This document shows positions 52,570-55,610 of a DNA stretch of 55,610 bases, one piece after another. How positions within the stretch are numbered: the stretch's first letter is position 1; each line of letters starts with the position of its first letter. The stretch comes from an uncultured Chthonomonas sp. (lineage in GTDB: Bacteria > Armatimonadota > Chthonomonadetes > Chthonomonadales > Chthonomonadaceae): NCBI GenBank assembly GCA_903859705.1, contig CAIONQ010000063.1, forward strand, positions 1 to 55,610. Reading direction: 5' to 3'. The notes beneath the pieces are model-generated. The model did no database searches. It saw nothing but the letters and a program-made list of their open reading frames with translations, and was not told the origin of the DNA. A program made the translations under genes and the position numbers.

Positions 52570-53934
52570 ATGAGCACTACGCCAGTGGCGCAGTCCGGCG
52601 CCTCGCCCAATGCAAAACGCACTCGGAAAGCAAAGCGGTTTGAGACGTATACCGGAACTGTGGCCGATTTGGCGCGCTCCAAGGATATCGCTCAGCATCC
52701 CGGGTTCAGAACAAGTACCTCCCGTATATTGTGGCGCTTCTGGTTTGGCAGGCTCACACCTGCGGGGCAATACTTGCTGCTGGTTTCTGGCCTCTTTGTT
52801 GCCCTGGGTTCTAACGCAATGCAAACTCAGGCGTACGCCCCCGCTACTTACTGTGTATCTTTGTGGTTAGTTGCATTCGCCTGTGTGCTCATTTGCAAAC
52901 CGAAAGTGCAGATTGTAGCATCCCATACGGATCGTATTCGTGCTGGAGAACTGCTGCGCGTAGACCTCACAGTCACACAGCTTTCCCGTTTTAGCCGCCC
53001 AGAGTTAAATGTGCTGCCAGTTAGATTGCCACGTGGCCTTGATGTGGTGCCGTTGGATGGTGCCTCATTACCTCCGCTAAAGCAAGGCGAAAAAGCACAT
53101 GCAACACTGGACATAAAGTGCACACGCCGAGGCATATACCGCTGGGGTGGGTTTCGGGCAGAAACAGACTTCCCATTTGGGATTATGCGCAGCTTTTCAA
53201 CGTATCCTCACGGCGAGAGTATTGCTGTGTATCCCGGGTTTATTCCGCTCGATAGCCTAAATATACCGGTTGGCAAACGATACCAGCCGGGCGGAGTGGC
53301 GATGTCATCGGACCTCGGCGAATCGTTTGAGTATATTGGCAACCGTGATTATCGTGAAGGAGATAGTGTTCGTAGCATTGATTGGCGTGCTACTGCCCGC
53401 CTTAATACGCCCATTGTAAGAGAGTACAGGGATGAGTATTTCCTGCGGGTTGGCGTAGTGCTGGATACACATGTGCCACACGCAGGCGGCGATATTGCCA
53501 GGGATACTTTTGAGTGCGCCGTATCCGTTTGCGCAGCCATTGCCGACTATATGGCCAGGGCAGACTATCTGGTAGATCTGTTCGCAGCCGGGCCAGATCT
53601 GTACCACTTAACGGCCGGTAGGAGCCTGGCATATTTGGATCAGATCCTGGATATACTGGCCTGCGTAAATGACTCCGAAGAAGAGCAGTTCAGCGCCCTG
53701 GAACCGGCGCTGTCGGAACATCTTTCCCTGTTAACATCGGTGGTTTGCGTGATGTCAGATTGGACTGAATCTCGAAGATCATTTGTGTACCGCCTTGCCG
53801 CAGAAGGCGCGGGAGTGAAAGTGGTTGTAGTGCGCGATGGAGCAACCACCCTGCCAATAGATAGCGCAGATACGGCATCCCCAATTGTGCAAATCACCAG
53901 GGATGCGTGCAGACAGGGAGTGAGGGTGCTCTGA
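52570..53934 (+). CDS. DUF58-domain protein
   Basis: The protein has 454 aa from the ATG at 52570, with GGAGG six bases upstream in the end of the previous gene. Two hydrophobic segments (YLLLVSGLFVALGSNAM, CVSLWLVAFACVLIC) precede a beta-rich part (LRVDLTVTQLSRFSRPELNVLPVRL). The DUF58 signature follows: FEYIGNRDYREGDSVRSIDWRATARLNTPIVREYRDE. The C-terminus is von Willebrand-like. DUF58 proteins usually occur with MoxR ATPases and transglutaminase-domain membrane proteins; here the transglutaminase partner is next but no MoxR gene is seen in the window. Confidence 0.92.
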   Translation: MSTTPVAQSGASPNAKRTRKAKRFETYTGTVADLARSKDIAQHPGFRTSTSRILWRFWFGRLTPAGQYLLLVSGLFVALGSNAMQTQAYAPATYCVSLWLVAFACVLICKPKVQIVASHTDRIRAGELLRVDLTVTQLSRFSRPELNVLPVRLPRGLDVVPLDGASLPPLKQGEKAHATLDIKCTRRGIYRWGGFRAETDFPFGIMRSFSTYPHGESIAVYPGFIPLDSLNIPVGKRYQPGGVAMSSDLGESFEYIGNRDYREGDSVRSIDWRATARLNTPIVREYRDEYFLRVGVVLDTHVPHAGGDIARDTFECAVSVCAAIADYMARADYLVDLFAAGPDLYHLTAGRSLAYLDQILDILACVNDSEEEQFSALEPALSEHLSLLTSVVCVMSDWTESRRSFVYRLAAEGAGVKVVVVRDGATTLPIDSADTASPIVQITRDACRQGVRVL

Positions 53935-55610
53935 TGGCTGCAAATACAAACACATTGCAAACGGAACGTGTTGGAGTTTCATCAACCCCGTTAGCTATGG
54001 GAATCACCATCTGTGGGGCTGCCATGGTGTTGTGGCAGCGAGAAGGCCGTATGTCGGCAGTATTGCCTGGCCTCTGCGTGTTACTTATAGCCTCCTGGTT
54101 TGTGAAGGTTCGGCTAACCAGCCATACGGCCGCAAATTTGGCCCGAGCAGGGCTTTTTACGCTGGTTTTCGCGATGTACCGCACACATCCTGCCTCAGAT
54201 ATAGGAACGTACATCGATCCGTATTGGCTGGACATTGCCGGGGAGATTGGGCTGTGTGAGGCTGTTATTCGAGCATGGTGCCCGTCTCCCCGTGGTAACT
54301 CTGCTGCCACCCTGAAGGCTATGCCTGTGGTGCTAACCGGGTTGGCGGTGGTTGCGGCCAGCAATACGTTTGACGAAAACCTACCGAAATTAAGCATGCC
54401 GGTATATATGGCCGTGCTGCTCGTTGCTCTGCAGTCTTACAGGGCAAACTCAAACCATGCGGCCCGAAAACGAGCGGCACTCAATTCTGGAATAGCCATC
54501 GCGCTGACAATTGGATGCGGATACTTTCTGTACTCCACGCTGATGATATACAGAGACGGAATCACTGCTGCACTCACGCATGCGTTCAACCCGGCCCGTT
54601 ACTATATTGCGAGTACCAGTCTTAGTGAAGAGAGCCACCTTGCTTCAATGTTTGGTCAGGAAGGCACGCAAGAGCGTGTGTTCCGAATTAAGACAAAGGC
54701 CGATGTTTCTTACATGCGTGGTTCTTCCATGTACCAATACCGCATGGGAACCTGGGGTCCATCTGGGCGAAGCGGAGACCGCAAATACATATCGGTTGGC
54801 AGCTCAGAACTGGAGGCATTGGGAAAAGGGGAGCCTGCCGAGGTAACACGCCTCAGCCAGGCGCGCGGTATCTTCTTTGCACCCATAAACGCAGTATCTC
54901 TACAGATCGATGATGCTGTTAACCTGCGCTGGGCTCGGGATGACGGCGGGTCCATTCGTGCGGATGCACCTCTGCCAGATACATATAAGATGATTGTCGG
55001 TGATCGTGAGCATCAGGGCCCACTGGCTGTGCAACCAGGTGATTTGTACCGAAGGCAGCTGCTGGATCTTCCTGCAGATCTAAACCCACGCATTCGCGCA
55101 CTGGCGTTGAGGATTACGGCTGGCAGCAAAGATGCCATGCGCAAAGCGCGCGCAATCCAGGCTTACCTGCCATCTCATCATGGATATAGTTTGAGCATCC
55201 ATGTAGATAAGAAAGATCCGCTTTCAGATTTTCTGTTTTCAGAAAAGCCCGCACACTGCGAGTTCTTTGCGTCTGCGGCCGTAATTCTGATGCGTTGTGC
55301 AGGCATTCCGGCCAGATACACGGTTGGCTACTATGCCCACGAAGCCGAAGACAACTCTATCATCGTGCGTCAGCGTGATGCACATGCATGGGCAGAAGCC
55401 TGGATTGAGGGTAAGGGCTGGGTAACCATTGATGCCACGCCATCCGAGGGTAAGCCCGATCGCCAGAATGATAAGATACCGGGCTGGCGCAGGTTTATGG
55501 AACGCGTTCAAGACTTCCTGTCGAACCTCAGAAGCAAGATAACCCCAGAGGCAATACTGAAATTTGCTGGTGGGCTTGTAGCTTTCGTTCTGCTGCTATA
55601 CCTGCTTCAG
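53934..55610 (+). CDS. Transglutaminase-like membrane protein, cut at right edge
   Basis: The ATG at 53934 overlaps the DUF58 stop (TGATG), and the frame is open to the last base, so the 3' end lies outside. About 559 residues are visible. The N-terminal 210 residues contain several hydrophobic segments. A transglutaminase core follows with the catalytic triad Cys442 (AHCEFFASAAVILMRCAGIPAR), His484 (RDAHAWAEAW) and Asp500 (WVTIDATPSEG). A further membrane segment begins near residue 545 (FAGGLVAFVLLLYLL-like). This is the DUF3488/TgpA layout that pairs with DUF58. It may act on envelope proteins; the substrate is unknown. Confidence 0.92.
   Translation, partial: MAANTNTLQTERVGVSSTPLAMGITICGAAMVLWQREGRMSAVLPGLCVLLIASWFVKVRLTSHTAANLARAGLFTLVFAMYRTHPASDIGTYIDPYWLDIAGEIGLCEAVIRAWCPSPRGNSAATLKAMPVVLTGLAVVAASNTFDENLPKLSMPVYMAVLLVALQSYRANSNHAARKRAALNSGIAIALTIGCGYFLYSTLMIYRDGITAALTHAFNPARYYIASTSLSEESHLASMFGQEGTQERVFRIKTKADVSYMRGSSMYQYRMGTWGPSGRSGDRKYISVGSSELEALGKGEPAEVTRLSQARGIFFAPINAVSLQIDDAVNLRWARDDGGSIRADAPLPDTYKMIVGDREHQGPLAVQPGDLYRRQLLDLPADLNPRIRALALRITAGSKDAMRKARAIQAYLPSHHGYSLSIHVDKKDPLSDFLFSEKPAHCEFFASAAVILMRCAGIPARYTVGYYAHEAEDNSIIVRQRDAHAWAEAWIEGKGWVTIDATPSEGKPDRQNDKIPGWRRFMERVQDFLSNLRSKITPEAILKFAGGLVAFVLLLYLLQ

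Noticed and set aside
1-55610. CRISPR array, insertion sequence or prophage
   Set aside because: No regularly spaced repeats, transposase, integrase or phage structural genes were found on either strand. The left-end repeats are coding paralogues.

Overview
The window reads as chromosomal DNA from a diderm bacterium, most likely an Armatimonadota member or a close relative. The strongest clue is the gene at 47802-48689. It encodes a pseudopilin-like protein with an N-terminal prepilin motif, then the stretch [13 protein letters not shown], then an SNLKQIG...[10 protein letters not shown] segment, an arrangement I associate with Armatimonadota. TolC-type outer-membrane proteins, RND components, lipoproteins with lipoboxes and a DUF1549/DUF1501 pair also fit a diderm of that kind. 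The taxonomic call is inference; no rRNA gene is present. I saw no tRNA gene, CRISPR array or transposase.

Left end (1-4518): an accessory island, visibly more AT-rich than the rest. It starts with the tail of a truncated ORF coupled by a TAATG overlap to a 149-aa protein. Then come tandem paralogues of a double-CXXCG (SitI6-like, Gmx_para_CXXCG) immunity family: two intact copies, one copy with an apparent frameshift, three C-terminal-only fragments, and a decayed second copy of the 149-aa gene. This looks like an immunity array left by repeated toxin/immunity cassette exchange.

4573-24789: an EamA-type transporter and a secreted propeller protein (minus strand); recA with a consensus sigma-70 promoter, a LexA-like box and a strong terminator; a BlaI repressor/M56 membrane protease pair under two BlaI-type operators; a secreted DUF4838 protein; two near-identical Uma2 genes flanking a small lipoprotein gene; an ankyrin protein; a three-gene DUF1549-DUF1501-WD40 operon; and a P1B-type metal ATPase with a TPC motif.

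25198-37114: the best-defined system. One minus-strand run with a single clear promoter (37467-37496) encodes squalene-hopene cyclase, HpnH, HpnA, IspH, an HpnG-like nucleosidase, and then TolC, adaptor and RND permease genes. It therefore combines isoprenoid supply (IspH), hopane cyclisation, side-chain attachment and side-chain processing with a complete tripartite envelope pump.

37572-55610: a 415-aa protein of unknown function, a secreted possible beta-barrel protein, an Lrp/AsnC regulator overlapping an aminotransferase gene, a TolC/adaptor pair without a permease gene, leuC-leuD, the pseudopilin, a small lipoprotein, a polysaccharide deacetylase, a LolA-like periplasmic protein, a GT39-like membrane glycosyltransferase, a DUF58 protein and a transglutaminase-domain membrane protein cut by the right edge. 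Several genes here seem to start with TTG behind a strong Shine-Dalgarno sequence (4573-5427, 41675-43438, 45517-46920).
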